Source: Labia minor
Taxonomy: Eukaryota > Arthropoda > Insecta > Dermaptera > Spongiphoridae
DNA: 64,000 nucleotides
NCBI GenBank assembly: GCA_963082975.1
Contig: OY720350.1
Span: 2,875,001 to 2,939,000, forward strand
Direction of reading: 5' to 3'
In this document: positions 43,901-59,900 of the stretch, in pieces
How positions within the stretch are numbered: the first letter of the stretch is position 1
Layout: each line of letters opens with the position of its first letter
Notes under the pieces: generated by a model
Seen by the model: the letters and a program-made list of their open reading frames with translations, nothing else
Database searches by the model: none
Told to the model about the DNA's origin: nothing
Position numbers and translations under genes: made by a program

Positions 43901-46900
43901 ACCTAGGGTCATCCTACGATGACCTTTCATAATTTTTACGGGAAAATTAAAAAATGAAATTTTCAATAATAAATAATAAATTCGTTCATTTTACATCATA
44001 AAAATATTAAAAAAATATATTAATGATATTTCTGATGATTAATTATTTTTTTTAGCCGAAAACGGAGGGTCATCCTACGATGACCTTTCATAATTTTTAC
44101 GGGAAAATTAAAATTGAAATTTTCAATAATAAATAATAAATTCGTTCATTTTACATCATAAAAATATTGAAAAAATATATTATTGATATTTCTGATGAAT
44201 AATTATTTTTTTATGCCTAAAACCTAGGGTCATCCTAAGATGACCTTTCATAATTTTTACGGGATAATTAAAAAATGAAATTTTCAAAAATAAAGAATAA
44301 ATTCGTTCATTTTACATCATAAAAATATTAAAAAAATATATTAATGATATTTCTGATGATTAATTATTTTTTTTAGCCGAAAACGGAGGGTCATCCTACG
44401 ATGACCTTTCATATTTTTTACGGGAAAATTAAAAAATCAAATTTTTAAAAATAAAGAAATAATTCGTTCATTTTACATCATAAAAATATTAAAAAAATAT
44501 ATTATTGATATTTCTGATGAATAATTATTTTTTTATGCCTAAAACCTAGGGTCATCCTACGATGACCTTTCATAATTTTTAAGGGAAAATTAAAAAATGA
44601 AATTTTTAAAAATAAATAATAAATTCGTTCATTTTACATCATATAAATATTAAAAAAATATATTATTGATATTTCTGATGAATAATTATTTTTTATGCCT
44701 AAAACCTAGGGTCATCCTACGATGACCTTTCATAATTTTTAAGGGAAAATTAAAAAATGAAATTTTTAAAAATAAATAATAAATTCGTTCATTTTACATC
44801 ATAAAAATATTAAAAAAATATATTATAGATATTTCTGAAGAATAATTATTTTTTTATGCCTAAAACCTAGGGTCATCCTACGATGACCTTTCATAATTTT
44901 TAAGGGAAAATTAAAAAATGAAATTTTTAAAAATAAATAATAAATTCGTTCATTTTACATCATAAAAATATTAAAAAAATATATTATTGATATTTCTGAT
45001 GAATAATTATTTTTTATGCCTAAAACCTAGGGTCTACCTACGATGACCTTTCATAATTTTTAAGGGAAAATTAAAAAATGAAATTTTTAAAAATAAATAA
45101 TAAATTCGTTCATTTTACATCATAAAAATATTAAAAAAATATATTATTGATATTTCTGATGAATAATTATTTTTTTATGTCGAAAACCTAGGGTCATCCT
45201 ACGATGACCTTTCATAATTTTTAAGGGAAAATTAAAAAATGAAATTTTTAAAAATAAATAATAAATTCGTTCATTTTACATCATAAAAATATTAAAAAAA
45301 TATATTATTGATATTTCTGATGAATAATTATTTTTTTTAGCCGAAAAGGGAGTGTCATCCTACTATGACCTTTCATAATTTTTACGGGAAAATTAAAAAA
45401 TGAAATTTTCAATAATAAATAATAAATTCGTTCATTTTACATCATAAAAATATTAAAAAAATATATTAATGATATTTCTGATGATTAATTATTTTTTTTA
45501 GCCGAAAACGGAGGGTCATCCTACGATGACCTTTCATAATTTTTACGGGAAAAATAAAAAATGAAATTTTCAATAATAAATAATAAATTCGTTCATTTTA
45601 CATCATAAAAATATTGAAAAAATATATTATTGATATTTCTGATGAATAATTATTTTTTTATGCCGAAAAACTAGGGTCATCCTAAGATGACCTTTCATAA
45701 TTTTTACGGGATAATTAAAAAATGAAATTTTCAAAAATAAATAATAAATTCGTTCATTTTACATCATAAAAATATTAAAAAAATATATTAATGATATTTC
45801 TGATGATTAATTATTTTTTTTAGCCGAAAACGGAGGGTCATCCTACGTTGACCTTTCATATTTTTTACGGGAAAATTAAAAAATCAAATTTTTAAAAATA
45901 AAGAAATAATTCGTTCATTTTACATCATAAAAATATTAAAAAAATATATTATTGATATTTCTGATGAATAATTATTTTTTTATGCCTAAAACCTAGGGTC
46001 ATCCTAAGATGACCTTTCATAATTTTTACGGGATAATTAAAAAATGAAATTTTCAAAAATAAAGAATAAATTCGTTCATTTTACATCATAAAAATATTAA
46101 AAAAATATATTAATGATATTTCTGATGATTAATTATTTTTTTTAGCCGAAAACGGAGGGTCATCCTACGATGACCTTTCATATTTTTTACGGGAAAATTA
46201 AAAAATCAAATTTTTAAAAATAAAGAATAAATTCGTTCATTTTACATCATAAAAATATTAAAAAAATATATTATTGATATTTCTGATTAATAATTATTTT
46301 TTTATCCCTAAAACCTATGGTCATCCTACGATGACCTTTCATAATTTTTACGGGAAAATTAAAAAATGAAATTTTCAATAATAAATAATAAATTCGTTCA
46401 TTTTACATCATAAAAATATTAAAAAAATATATTATTGATATTTCTGATGAATAATTATTTTTTATGCCTAAAACCTAGGGTCATCCTACGATGACCTTTC
46501 ATAATTTTTACGGGAAAATTAAAAAATGAAATTTTTAAAAATAAATAATAAATTCGTTCATTTTACATCATATAAATATTAAAAAAATATATTATTGATA
46601 TTTCTGATGAATAATTATTTTTTATGCCTAAAACCTAGGGTCATCCTACGATGACCTTTCATAATTTTTACGGGAAAATTAAAATTGAAATTTTCAATAA
46701 TAAATAATAAATTCGTTCATTTTACATCATAAAAATATTGAAAAAATATATTATTGATATTTCTGATGAATAATTATTTTTTTATGCCTAAAACCTAGGG
46801 TCATCCTAAGATGACCTTTCATAATTTTTACGGGATAATTAAAAAATGAAATTTTCAAAAATAAAGAATAAATTCGTTCATTTTACATCATAAAAATATT

Positions 46901-47989
46901 AAAAAAATATATTAATGATATTTCTGATGATTAATTATTTTTTTTAGCCGAAAACGGAGGGTCATCCTACGATGACCTTTCATATTTTTTACGGGAAAAT
47001 TAAAAAATCAAATTTTTAAAAATAAAGAAATAATTCGTTCATTTTACATCATAAAAATATTAAAAAAATATATTATTGATATTTCTGATGAATAATTATT
47101 TTTTTATGCCTAAAACCTAGGGTCATCCTACGATGACCTTTCATAATTTTTAAGGGAAAATTAAAAAATGAAATTTTTAAAAATAAATAATAAATTCGTT
47201 CATTTTACATCATATAAATATTAAAAAAATATATTATTGATATTTCTGATGAATAATTATTTTTTATGCCTAAAACCTAGGGTCATCCTACGATGACCTT
47301 TCATAATTTTTAAGGGAAAATTAAAAAATGAAATTTTTAAAAATAAATAATAAATTCGTTCATTTTACATCATAAAAATATTAAAAAAATATATTAATGA
47401 TATTTCTGATGATTAATTATTTTTTTTAGCCGAAAACGAAGGGTCATCCTACGATGACCTTTCATAATTTTTACGGGAAAATTAAAAAATGAAATTTTCA
47501 ATAATAAATAATAAATTCGTTCATTTTACATCATAAAAATATTAAAAAAATATATTATTGATATTTCTGATGAATAATTATTTTTTTATGCCGAAAAACT
47601 AGGGTCATCCTAAGATGACCTTTCATAATTTTTACGGGATAATTAAAAAATGAAATTTTCAAAAATAAAGAATAAATTCGTTCATTTTACATCATAAAAA
47701 TATTAAAAAAATATATTAATGATATTTCAGATGATTAATTATTTTTTTTAGCCGAAAACGGAGGGTCATCCTACGATGACCTTTCATATTTTTTACGGGA
47801 AAATTAAAAAATCAAATTTTTAAAAATAAAGAAATAATTCGTTCATTTTACATCATAAAAATATTAAAAAAATATATTATTGATATTTCTGATGAATAAT
47901 TATTTTTTTATGCCTAAAACCTAGGGTCATCCTACGATGACCTTTCATAATTTTTAAGGGAAAATTAAAAAATGAAATTTTTAAAAATA

Positions 47990-50900
47990 AATAATAAATT
48001 CGTTCATTTTACATCATATAAATATTAAAAAAATATATTATTGATATTTCTGATGAATAATTATTTTTTTATACCTAAAACCTAGGGTCATCCTACGATG
48101 ACTTTTCATAATTTTTAAGGGAAAATTAAAAAATGAAATTTTTAAAAATAAATAATAAATTAATTCATTTTACATCATAAAAATATTAAAAAAATATATT
48201 ATAGATATTTCTGAAGAATAATTATTTTTTTATGCCTAAAACCTAGGGTCATCCTACGATGACCTTTCATAATTTTTAAGGGAAAATTAAAAATGAAATT
48301 TTTAAAAATAAATAATAAATTCGTTCATTTTACATCATAAAAATATTAAAAAAATATATTATTGATATTTCTGATGAATAATTATTTTTTTATGTCGAAA
48401 ACCTAGGGTCATCCTACGATGACCTTTCATAATTTTTAAGGGAAAATTAAAAAATGAAATTTTTAAAAATAAATAATAAATTCGTTCATTTTACATCATA
48501 AAAATATTAAAAAAATATATTATTGATATTTCTGATGAATAATTATTTTTTATGCCTAAAACCTAGGGTCATCCTACGATGACCTTTTATAATTTTTAAG
48601 GGAAAATTAAAAAATGAAATTTTTAAAAATAAATAATAAATTCGTTCATTTTACATCATAAAAATATTAAAAAAATATATTATTGATATTTTTGATGAAT
48701 AATTATTTTTTATGCCTAAAACCTAGGGTCATCCTACGATGACCTTTCATAATTTTTAAGGGAAAATTAAAAAATGAAATTTTTAAAAATAAATAATAAA
48801 TTCGTTCATTTTACATCATAAAAATATTAAAAAAATATATTATTGATATTTCTGATGAATAATTATTTTTTTATGCCTAAAACCTAGGGTCATCCTATGA
48901 TGACTTTTCATAATTTTTAAGGGAAAATTAAAAAATGAAATTTTTAAAAATAAATAATAAATTCGTTCATTTTACATCATAAAAATATTAAAAAAATATA
49001 TTATAGATATTTCTGATGAATAATTATTTTTTTATGCCTAAAACCTAGGGTTATCCTACGATGACCTTTCATAATTTTTAAGGGAAAATTAAAAAATGAA
49101 ATTTTTAAAAATAAATAATAAATTCGTTCATTTTACATCATAAAAATATTAAAAAAATATATTATTGATATTTCTGATGAATAATTATTTTTTATGCCTA
49201 AAACCTAGGGTCATCCTACGATGACTGTTCATAATTTTTAAGGGAAAATTAAAAAATGAAATTTTTAAAAATAAATAATAAATTCGTTCATTTTACATCA
49301 TAAAAATATTAAAAAAATATATTATTGATAGTTCTGATGAATAATTATTTTTTATGCCTAAAACCTAGGGTCATCCTACGATGACCTTTCATAATTTTTA
49401 CGGGAAAATTAAAAAATGAAATTTTCAATAATAAATAATAAATTCGTTCATTTTACATCATAAAAATATTAAAAAAATATATTATTGATATTTCTGATGA
49501 ATAATTATTTTTTATGCCTAAAACCTAGGGTCATCCTACGATGACCTTTCATAATTTTTACGGGAAAATTAAAAAATGAAATTTTCAATAATAAATAATA
49601 AATTCGTTCATTTTACATCATAAAAATATTAAAAAAATATATTAATGATATTTCTGATGATTAATTATTTTTTTTAGCCGAAAAGGGAGTGTCATCCTAC
49701 TATGACCTTTCATAATTTTTACGGGAAAATTAAAAAATGAAATTTTCAATAATAAATAATAAATTCGTTCATTTTACATCATAAAAATATTAAAAAAATA
49801 TATTAATGATATTTCTGATGATTAATTATTTTTTTTAGCCGAAAACGGAGGGTCATCCTACGATGACCTTTCATAATTTTTACGGGAAAAATAAAAAATG
49901 AAATTTTCAATAATAAATAATAAATTCGTTCATTTTACATCATAAAAATATTGAAAAAATATATTATTGATATTTCTGATGAATAATTATTTTTTTATGC
50001 CGAAAAACTAGGGTCATCCTAAGATGACCTTTCATAATTTTTACGGGATAATTAAAAAATGAAATTTTCAAAAATAAATAATAAATTCGTTCATTTTACA
50101 TCATAAAAATATTAAAAAAATATATTAATGATATTTCTGATGATTAATTATTTTTTTTAGCCGAAAACGGAGGGTCATCCTACGTTGACCTTTCATATTT
50201 TTTACGGGAAAATTAAAAAATCAAATTTTTAAAAATAAAGAATAAATTCGTTCATTTTACATCATAAAAATATTAAAAAAATATATTATTGATATTTCTG
50301 ATTAATAATTATTTTTTTATCCCTAAAACCTATGGTCATCCTACGATGACCTTTCATAATTTTTACGGGAAAATTAAAAAATGAAATTTTCAAAAATAAA
50401 GAATAAATTCGTTCATTTTACATCATAAAAATATTAAAAAAATATATTAATGATATTTCTGATTAATAATTATTTTTTTATCACTAAAACCTATGGTCAT
50501 CCTACGATGACCTTTCATAATTTTTACGGGAAAATTAAAAAATGAAATTTTCAATAATAAATAATAAATTCGTTCATTTTACATCATAAAAATATTAAAA
50601 AAATATATTATTGATATTTCTGATGAATAATTATTTTTTATGCCTAAAACCTAGGGTCATCCTACGATGACCTTTCATAATTTTTACGGGAAAATTAAAA
50701 AATGAAATTTTCAATAATAAATAATAAATTCGTTCATTTTACATCATAAAAATATTAAAAAAATATATTAATGATATTTCTGATGATTAATTATTTTTTT
50801 TAGCCGAAAACGGAGGGTCATCCTACGATGACCTTTCATAATTTTTACGGGAAAATTAAAAAATGAAATTTTCAATAATAAATAATAAATTCGTTCATTT

Positions 50901-53900
50901 TACATCATAAAAATATTGAAAAAATATATTATTGATATTTCTGATGAATAATTATTTTTTTATGCCGAAAAACTAGGGTCATCCTAAGATGACCTTTCAT
51001 AATTTTTACGGGATAATTAAAAAATGAAATTTTCAAAAATAAATAATAAATTCGTTCATTTTACATCATAAAAATATTAAAAAAATATATTATAGATATT
51101 TCTGATGAATAATTATTTTTTTATGCCTAAAACCTAGGGTTATCCTACGATGACCTTTCATAATTTTTAAGGGAAAATTAAAAAATGAAATTTTTAAAAA
51201 TAAATAATAAATTCGTTCATTTTACATCATAAAAATATTAAAAAAATATATTATTGATATTTCTGATGAATAATTATTTTTTATGCCTAAAACCTAGGGT
51301 CATCCTACGATGACTGTTCATAATTTTTAAGGGAAAATTAAAAAATGAAATTTTTAAAAATAAATAATAAATTCGTTCATTTTACATCATAAAAATATTA
51401 AAAAAATATATTATTGATAGTTCTGATGAATAATTATTTTTTATGCCTAAAACCTAGGGTCATCCTACGATGACCTTTCATAATTTTTACGGGAAAATTA
51501 AAAAATGAAATTTTCAATAATAAATAATAAATTCGTTCATTTTACATCATAAAAATATTAAAAAAATATATTATTGATATTTCTGATGAATAATTATTTT
51601 TTATGCCTAAAACCTAGGGTCATCCTACGATGACCTTTCATAATTTTTACGGGAAAATTAAAAAATGAAATTTTCAATAATAAATAATAAATTCGTTCAT
51701 TTTACATCATAAAAATATTAAAAAAATATATTAATGATATTTCTGATGATTAATTATTTTTTTTAGCCGAAAAGGGAGTGTCATCCTACTATGACCTTTC
51801 ATAATTTTTACGGGAAAATTAAAAAATGAAATTTTCAATAATAAATAATAAATTCGTTCATTTTACATCATAAAAATATTAAAAAAATATATTAATGATA
51901 TTTCTGATGATTAATTATTTTTTTTAGCCGAAAACGGAGGGTCATCCTACGATGACCTTTCATAATTTTTACGGGAAAAATAAAAAATGAAATTTTCAAT
52001 AATAAATAATAAATTCGTTCATTTTACATCATAAAAATATTGAAAAAATATATTATTGATATTTCTGATGAATAATTATTTTTTTATGCCGAAAAACTAG
52101 GGTCATCCTAAGATGACCTTTCATAATTTTTACGGGATAATTAAAAAATGAAATTTTCAAAAATAAATAATAAATTCGTTCATTTTACATCATAAAAATA
52201 TTAAAAAAATATATTAATGATATTTCTGATGATTAATTATTTTTTTTAGCCGAAAACGGAGGGTCATCCTACGTTGACCTTTCATATTTTTTACGGGAAA
52301 ATTAAAAAATCAAATTTTTAAAAATAAAGAAATAATTCGTTCATTTTACATCATAAAAATATTAAAAAAATATATTATTGATATTTCTGATGAATAATTA
52401 TTTTTTTATGCCTAAAACCTAGGGTCATCCTAAGATGACCTTTCATAATTTTTACGGGATAATTAAAAAATGAAATTTTCAAAAATAAAGAATAAATTCG
52501 TTCATTTTACATCATAAAAATATTAAAAAAATATATTAATGATATTTCTGATGATTAATTATTTTTTTTAGCCGAAAACGGAGGGTCATCCTACGATGAC
52601 CTTTCATATTTTTTACGGGAAAATTAAAAAATCAAATTTTTAAAAATAAAGAATAAATTCGTTCATTTTACATCATAAAAATATTAAAAAAATATATTAT
52701 TGATATTTCTGATTAATAATTATTTTTTTATCCCTAAAACCTATGGTCATCCTACGATGACCTTTCATAATTTTTACGGGAAAATTAAAAAATGAAATTT
52801 TCAATAATAAATAATAAATTCGTTCATTTTACATCATAAAAATATTAAAAAAATATATTATTGATATTTCTGATGAATAATTATTTTTTTATGCCTAAAA
52901 CCTAGGGTCATCCTATGATGACTTTTCATAATTTTTAAGGGAAAATTAAAAAATGAAATTTTTAAAAATAAATAATAAATTCGTTCATTTTACATCATAA
53001 AAATATTAAAAAAATATATTATAGATATTTCTGATGAATAATTATTTTTTTATGCCTAAAACCTAGGGTTATCCTACGATGACCTTTCATAATTTTTAAG
53101 GGAAAATTAAAAAATGAAATTTTTAAAAATAAATAATAAATTCGTTCATTTTACATCATATAAATATTAAAAAAATATATTATTGATATTTCTGATGAAT
53201 AATTATTTTTTTATACCTAAAACCTAGGGTCATCCTACGATGACTTTTCATAATTTTTAAGGGAAAATTAAAAAATGAAATTTTTAAAAATAAATAATAA
53301 ATTAATTCATTTTACATCATAAAAATATTAAAAAAATATATTATAGATATTTCTGAAGAATAATTATTTTTTTATGCCTAAAACCTAGGGTCATCCTACG
53401 ATGACCTTTCATAATTTTTAAGGGAAAATTAAAAATGAAATTTTTAAAAATAAATAATAAATTCGTTCATTTTACATCATAAAAATATTAAAAAAATATA
53501 TTATTGATATTTCTGATGAATAATTATTTTTTTATGTCGAAAACCTAGGGTCATCCTACGATGACCTTTCATAATTTTTAAGGGAAAATTAAAAAATGAA
53601 ATTTTTAAAAATAAATAATAAATTCGTTCATTTTACATCATAAAAATATTAAAAAAATATATTATTGATATTTCTGATGAATAATTATTTTTTATGCCTA
53701 AAACCTAGGGTCATCCTACGATGACCTTTTATAATTTTTAAGGGAAAATTAAAAAATGAAATTTTTAAAAATAAATAATAAATTCGTTCATTTTACATCA
53801 TAAAAATATTAAAAAAATATATTATTGATATTTTTGATGAATAATTATTTTTTATGCCTAAAACCTAGGGTCATCCTACGATGACCTTTCATAATTTTTA

Positions 53901-56900
53901 AGGGAAAATTAAAAAATGAAATTTTTAAAAATAAATAATAAATTCGTTCATTTTACATCATAAAAATATTAAAAAAATATATTATTGATATTTCTGATGA
54001 ATAATTATTTTTTTATGCCTAAAACCTAGGGTCATCCTATGATGACTTTTCATAATTTTTAAGGGAAAATTAAAAAATGAAATTTTTAAAAATAAATAAT
54101 AAATTCGTTCATTTTACATCATAAAAATATTAAAAAAATATATTATAGATATTTCTGATGAATAATTATTTTTTTATGCCTAAAACCTAGGGTTATCCTA
54201 CGATGACCTTTCATAATTTTTAAGGGAAAATTAAAAAATGAAATTTTTAAAAATAAATAATAAATTCGTTCATTTTACATCATAAAAATATTAAAAAAAT
54301 ATATTATTGATATTTCTGATGAATAATTATTTTTTATGCCTAAAACCTAGGGTCATCCTACGATGACTGTTCATAATTTTTAAGGGAAAATTAAAAAATG
54401 AAATTTTTAAAAATAAATAATAAATTCGTTCATTTTACATCATAAAAATATTAAAAAAATATATTATTGATAGTTCTGATGAATAATTATTTTTTATGCC
54501 TAAAACCTAGGGTCATCCTACGATGACCTTTCATAATTTTTACGGGAAAATTAAAAAATGAAATTTTCAATAATAAATAATAAATTCGTTCATTTTACAT
54601 CATAAAAATATTAAAAAAATATATTATTGATATTTCTGATGAATAATTATTTTTTATGCCTAAAACCTAGGGTCATCCTACGATGACCTTTCATAATTTT
54701 TACGGGAAAATTAAAAAATGAAATTTTCAATAATAAATAATAAATTCGTTCATTTTACATCATAAAAATATTAAAAAAATATATTAATGATATTTCTGAT
54801 GATTAATTATTTTTTTTAGCCGAAAAGGGAGTGTCATCCTACTATGACCTTTCATAATTTTTACGGGAAAATTAAAAAATGAAATTTTCAATAATAAATA
54901 ATAAATTCGTTCATTTTACATCATAAAAATATTAAAAAAATATATTAATGATATTTCTGATGATTAATTATTTTTTTTAGCCGAAAACGGAGGGTCATCC
55001 TACGATGACCTTTCATAATTTTTACGGGATAATTAAAAAATGAAATTTTCAAAAATAAATAATAAATTCGTTCATTTTACATCATAAAAATATTAAAAAA
55101 ATATATTAATGATATTTCTGATGATTAATTATTTTTTTTAGCCGAAAACGGAGGGTCATCCTACGTTGACCTTTCATATTTTTTACGGGAAAATTAAAAA
55201 ATCAAATTTTTAAAAATAAAGAATAAATTCGTTCATTTTACATCATAAAAATATTAAAAAAATATATTATTGATATTTCTGATTAATAATTATTTTTTTA
55301 TCCCTAAAACCTATGGTCATCCTACGATGACCTTTCATAATTTTTACGGGAAAATTAAAAAATGAAATTTTCAAAAATAAAGAATAAATTCGTTCATTTT
55401 ACATCATAAAAATATTAAAAAAATATATTAATGATATTTCTGATTAATAATTATTTTTTTATCACTAAAACCTATGGTCATCCTACGATGACCTTTCATA
55501 ATTTTTACGGGAAAATTAAAAAATGAAATTTTCAATAATAAATAATAAATTCGTTCATTTTACATCATAAAAATATTAAAAAAATATATTATTGATATTT
55601 CTGATGAATAATTATTTTTTATGCCTAAAACCTAGGGTCATCCTACGATGACCTTTCATAATTTTTACGGGAAAATTAAAAAATGAAATTTTCAATAATA
55701 AATAATAAATTCGTTCATTTTACATCATAAAAATATTAAAAAAATATATTAATGATATTTCTGATGATTAATTATTTTTTTTAGCCGAAAACGGAGGGTC
55801 ATCCTACGATGACCTTTCATAATTTTTACGGGAAAATTAAAAAATGAAATTTTCAATAATAAATAATAAATTCGTTCATTTTACATCATAAAAATATTGA
55901 AAAAATATATTATTGATATTTCTGATGAATAATTATTTTTTTATGCCGAAAAACTAGGGTCATCCTAAGATGACCTTTCATAATTTTTACGGGATAATTA
56001 AAAAATGAAATTTTCAAAAATAAATAATAAATTCGTTCATTTTACATCATAAAAATATTAAAAAAATATATTATAGATATTTCTGATGAATAATTATTTT
56101 TTTATGCCTAAAACCTAGGGTTATCCTACGATGACCTTTCATAATTTTTAAGGGAAAATTAAAAAATGAAATTTTTAAAAATAAATAATAAATTCGTTCA
56201 TTTTACATCATAAAAATATTAAAAAAATATATTATTGATATTTCTGATGAATAATTATTTTTTATGCCTAAAACCTAGGGTCATCCTACGATGACTGTTC
56301 ATAATTTTTAAGGGAAAATTAAAAAATGAAATTTTTAAAAATAAATAATAAATTCGTTCATTTTACATCATAAAAATATTAAAAAAATATATTATTGATA
56401 GTTCTGATGAATAATTATTTTTTATGCCTAAAACCTAGGGTCATCCTACGATGACCTTTCATAATTTTTACGGGAAAATTAAAAAATGAAATTTTCAATA
56501 ATAAATAATAAATTCGTTCATTTTACATCATAAAAATATTAAAAAAATATATTATTGATATTTCTGATGAATAATTATTTTTTATGCCTAAAACCTAGGG
56601 TCATCCTACGATGACCTTTCATAATTTTTACGGGAAAATTAAAAAATGAAATTTTCAATAATAAATAATAAATTCGTTCATTTTACATCATAAAAATATT
56701 AAAAAAATATATTAATGATATTTCTGATGATTAATTATTTTTTTTAGCCGAAAAGGGAGTGTCATCCTACTATGACCTTTCATAATTTTTACGGGAAAAT
56801 TAAAAAATGAAATTTTCAATAATAAATAATAAATTCGTTCATTTTACATCATAAAAATATTAAAAAAATATATTAATGATATTTCTGATGATTAATTATT

Positions 56901-59900
56901 TTTTTTAGCCGAAAACGGAGGGTCATCCTACGATGACCTTTCATAATTTTTACGGGAAAAATAAAAAATGAAATTTTCAATAATAAATAATAAATTCGTT
57001 CATTTTACATCATAAAAATATTGAAAAAATATATTATTGATATTTCTGATGAATAATTATTTTTTTATGCCGAAAAACTAGGGTCATCCTAAGATGACCT
57101 TTCATAATTTTTACGGGATAATTAAAAAATGAAATTTTCAAAAATAAATAATAAATTCGTTCATTTTACATCATAAAAATATTAAAAAAATATATTAATG
57201 ATATTTCTGATGATTAATTATTTTTTTTAGCCGAAAACGGAGGGTCATCCTACGTTGACCTTTCATATTTTTTACGGGAAAATTAAAAAATCAAATTTTT
57301 AAAAATAAAGAAATAATTCGTTCATTTTACATCATAAAAATATTAAAAAAATATATTATTGATATTTCTGATGAATAATTATTTTTTTATGCCTAAAACC
57401 TAGGGTCATCCTAAGATGACCTTTCATAATTTTTACGGGATAATTAAAAAATGAAATTTTCAAAAATAAAGAATAAATTCGTTCATTTTACATCATAAAA
57501 ATATTAAAAAAATATATTAATGATATTTCTGATGATTAATTATTTTTTTTAGCCGAAAACGGAGGGTCATCCTACGATGACCTTTCATATTTTTTACGGG
57601 AAAATTAAAAAATCAAATTTTTAAAAATAAAGAATAAATTCGTTCATTTTACATCATAAAAATATTAAAAAAATATATTATTGATATTTCTGATTAATAA
57701 TTATTTTTTTATCCCTAAAACCTATGGTCATCCTACGATGACCTTTCATAATTTTTACGGGAAAATTAAAAAATGAAATTTTCAATAATAAATAATAAAT
57801 TCGTTCATTTTACATCATAAAAATATTAAAAAAATATATTATTGATATTTCTGATGAATAATTATTTTTTTATGCCTAAAACCTAGGGTCATCCTATGAT
57901 GACTTTTCATAATTTTTAAGGGAAAATTAAAAAATGAAATTTTTAAAAATAAATAATAAATTCGTTCATTTTACATCATAAAAATATTAAAAAAATATAT
58001 TATAGATATTTCTGATGAATAATTATTTTTTTATGCCTAAAACCTAGGGTTATCCTACGATGACCTTTCATAATTTTTAAGGGAAAATTAAAAAATGAAA
58101 TTTTTAAAAATAAATAATAAATTCGTTCATTTTACATCATATAAATATTAAAAAAATATATTATTGATATTTCTGATGAATAATTATTTTTTTATACCTA
58201 AAACCTAGGGTCATCCTACGATGACTTTTCATAATTTTTAAGGGAAAATTAAAAAATGAAATTTTTAAAAATAAATAATAAATTAATTCATTTTACATCA
58301 TAAAAATATTAAAAAAATATATTATAGATATTTCTGAAGAATAATTATTTTTTTATGCCTAAAACCTAGGGTCATCCTACGATGACCTTTCATAATTTTT
58401 AAGGGAAAATTAAAAATGAAATTTTTAAAAATAAATAATAAATTCGTTCATTTTACATCATAAAAATATTAAAAAAATATATTATTGATATTTCTGATGA
58501 ATAATTATTTTTTTATGTCGAAAACCTAGGGTCATCCTACGATGACCTTTCATAATTTTTAAGGGAAAATTAAAAAATGAAATTTTTAAAAATAAATAAT
58601 AAATTCGTTCATTTTACATCATAAAAATATTAAAAAAATATATTATTGATATTTCTGATGAATAATTATTTTTTATGCCTAAAACCTAGGGTCATCCTAC
58701 GATGACCTTTTATAATTTTTAAGGGAAAATTAAAAAATGAAATTTTTAAAAATAAATAATAAATTCGTTCATTTTACATCATAAAAATATTAAAAAAATA
58801 TATTATTGATATTTTTGATGAATAATTATTTTTTATGCCTAAAACCTAGGGTCATCCTACGATGACCTTTCATAATTTTTAAGGGAAAATTAAAAAATGA
58901 AATTTTTAAAAATAAATAATAAATTCGTTCATTTTACATCATAAAAATATTAAAAAAATATATTATTGATATTTCTGATGAATAATTATTTTTTTATGCC
59001 TAAAACCTAGGGTCATCCTATGATGACTTTTCATAATTTTTAAGGGAAAATTAAAAAATGAAATTTTTAAAAATAAATAATAAATTCGTTCATTTTACAT
59101 CATAAAAATATTAAAAAAATATATTATAGATATTTCTGATGAATAATTATTTTTTTATGCCTAAAACCTAGGGTTATCCTACGATGACCTTTCATAATTT
59201 TTAAGGGAAAATTAAAAAATGAAATTTTTAAAAATAAATAATAAATTCGTTCATTTTACATCATAAAAATATTAAAAAAATATATTATTGATATTTCTGA
59301 TGAATAATTATTTTTTATGCCTAAAACCTAGGGTCATCCTACGATGACTGTTCATAATTTTTAAGGGAAAATTAAAAAATGAAATTTTTAAAAATAAATA
59401 ATAAATTCGTTCATTTTACATCATAAAAATATTAAAAAAATATATTATTGATAGTTCTGATGAATAATTATTTTTTATGCCTAAAACCTAGGGTCATCCT
59501 ACGATGACCTTTCATAATTTTTACGGGAAAATTAAAAAATGAAATTTTCAATAATAAATAATAAATTCGTTCATTTTACATCATAAAAATATTAAAAAAA
59601 TATATTATTGATATTTCTGATGAATAATTATTTTTTATGCCTAAAACCTAGGGTCATCCTACGATGACCTTTCATAATTTTTACGGGAAAATTAAAAAAT
59701 GAAATTTTCAATAATAAATAATAAATTCGTTCATTTTACATCATAAAAATATTAAAAAAATATATTAATGATATTTCTGATGATTAATTATTTTTTTTAG
59801 CCGAAAAGGGAGTGTCATCCTACTATGACCTTTCATAATTTTTACGGGAAAATTAAAAAATGAAATTTTCAATAATAAATAATAAATTCGTTCATTTTAC

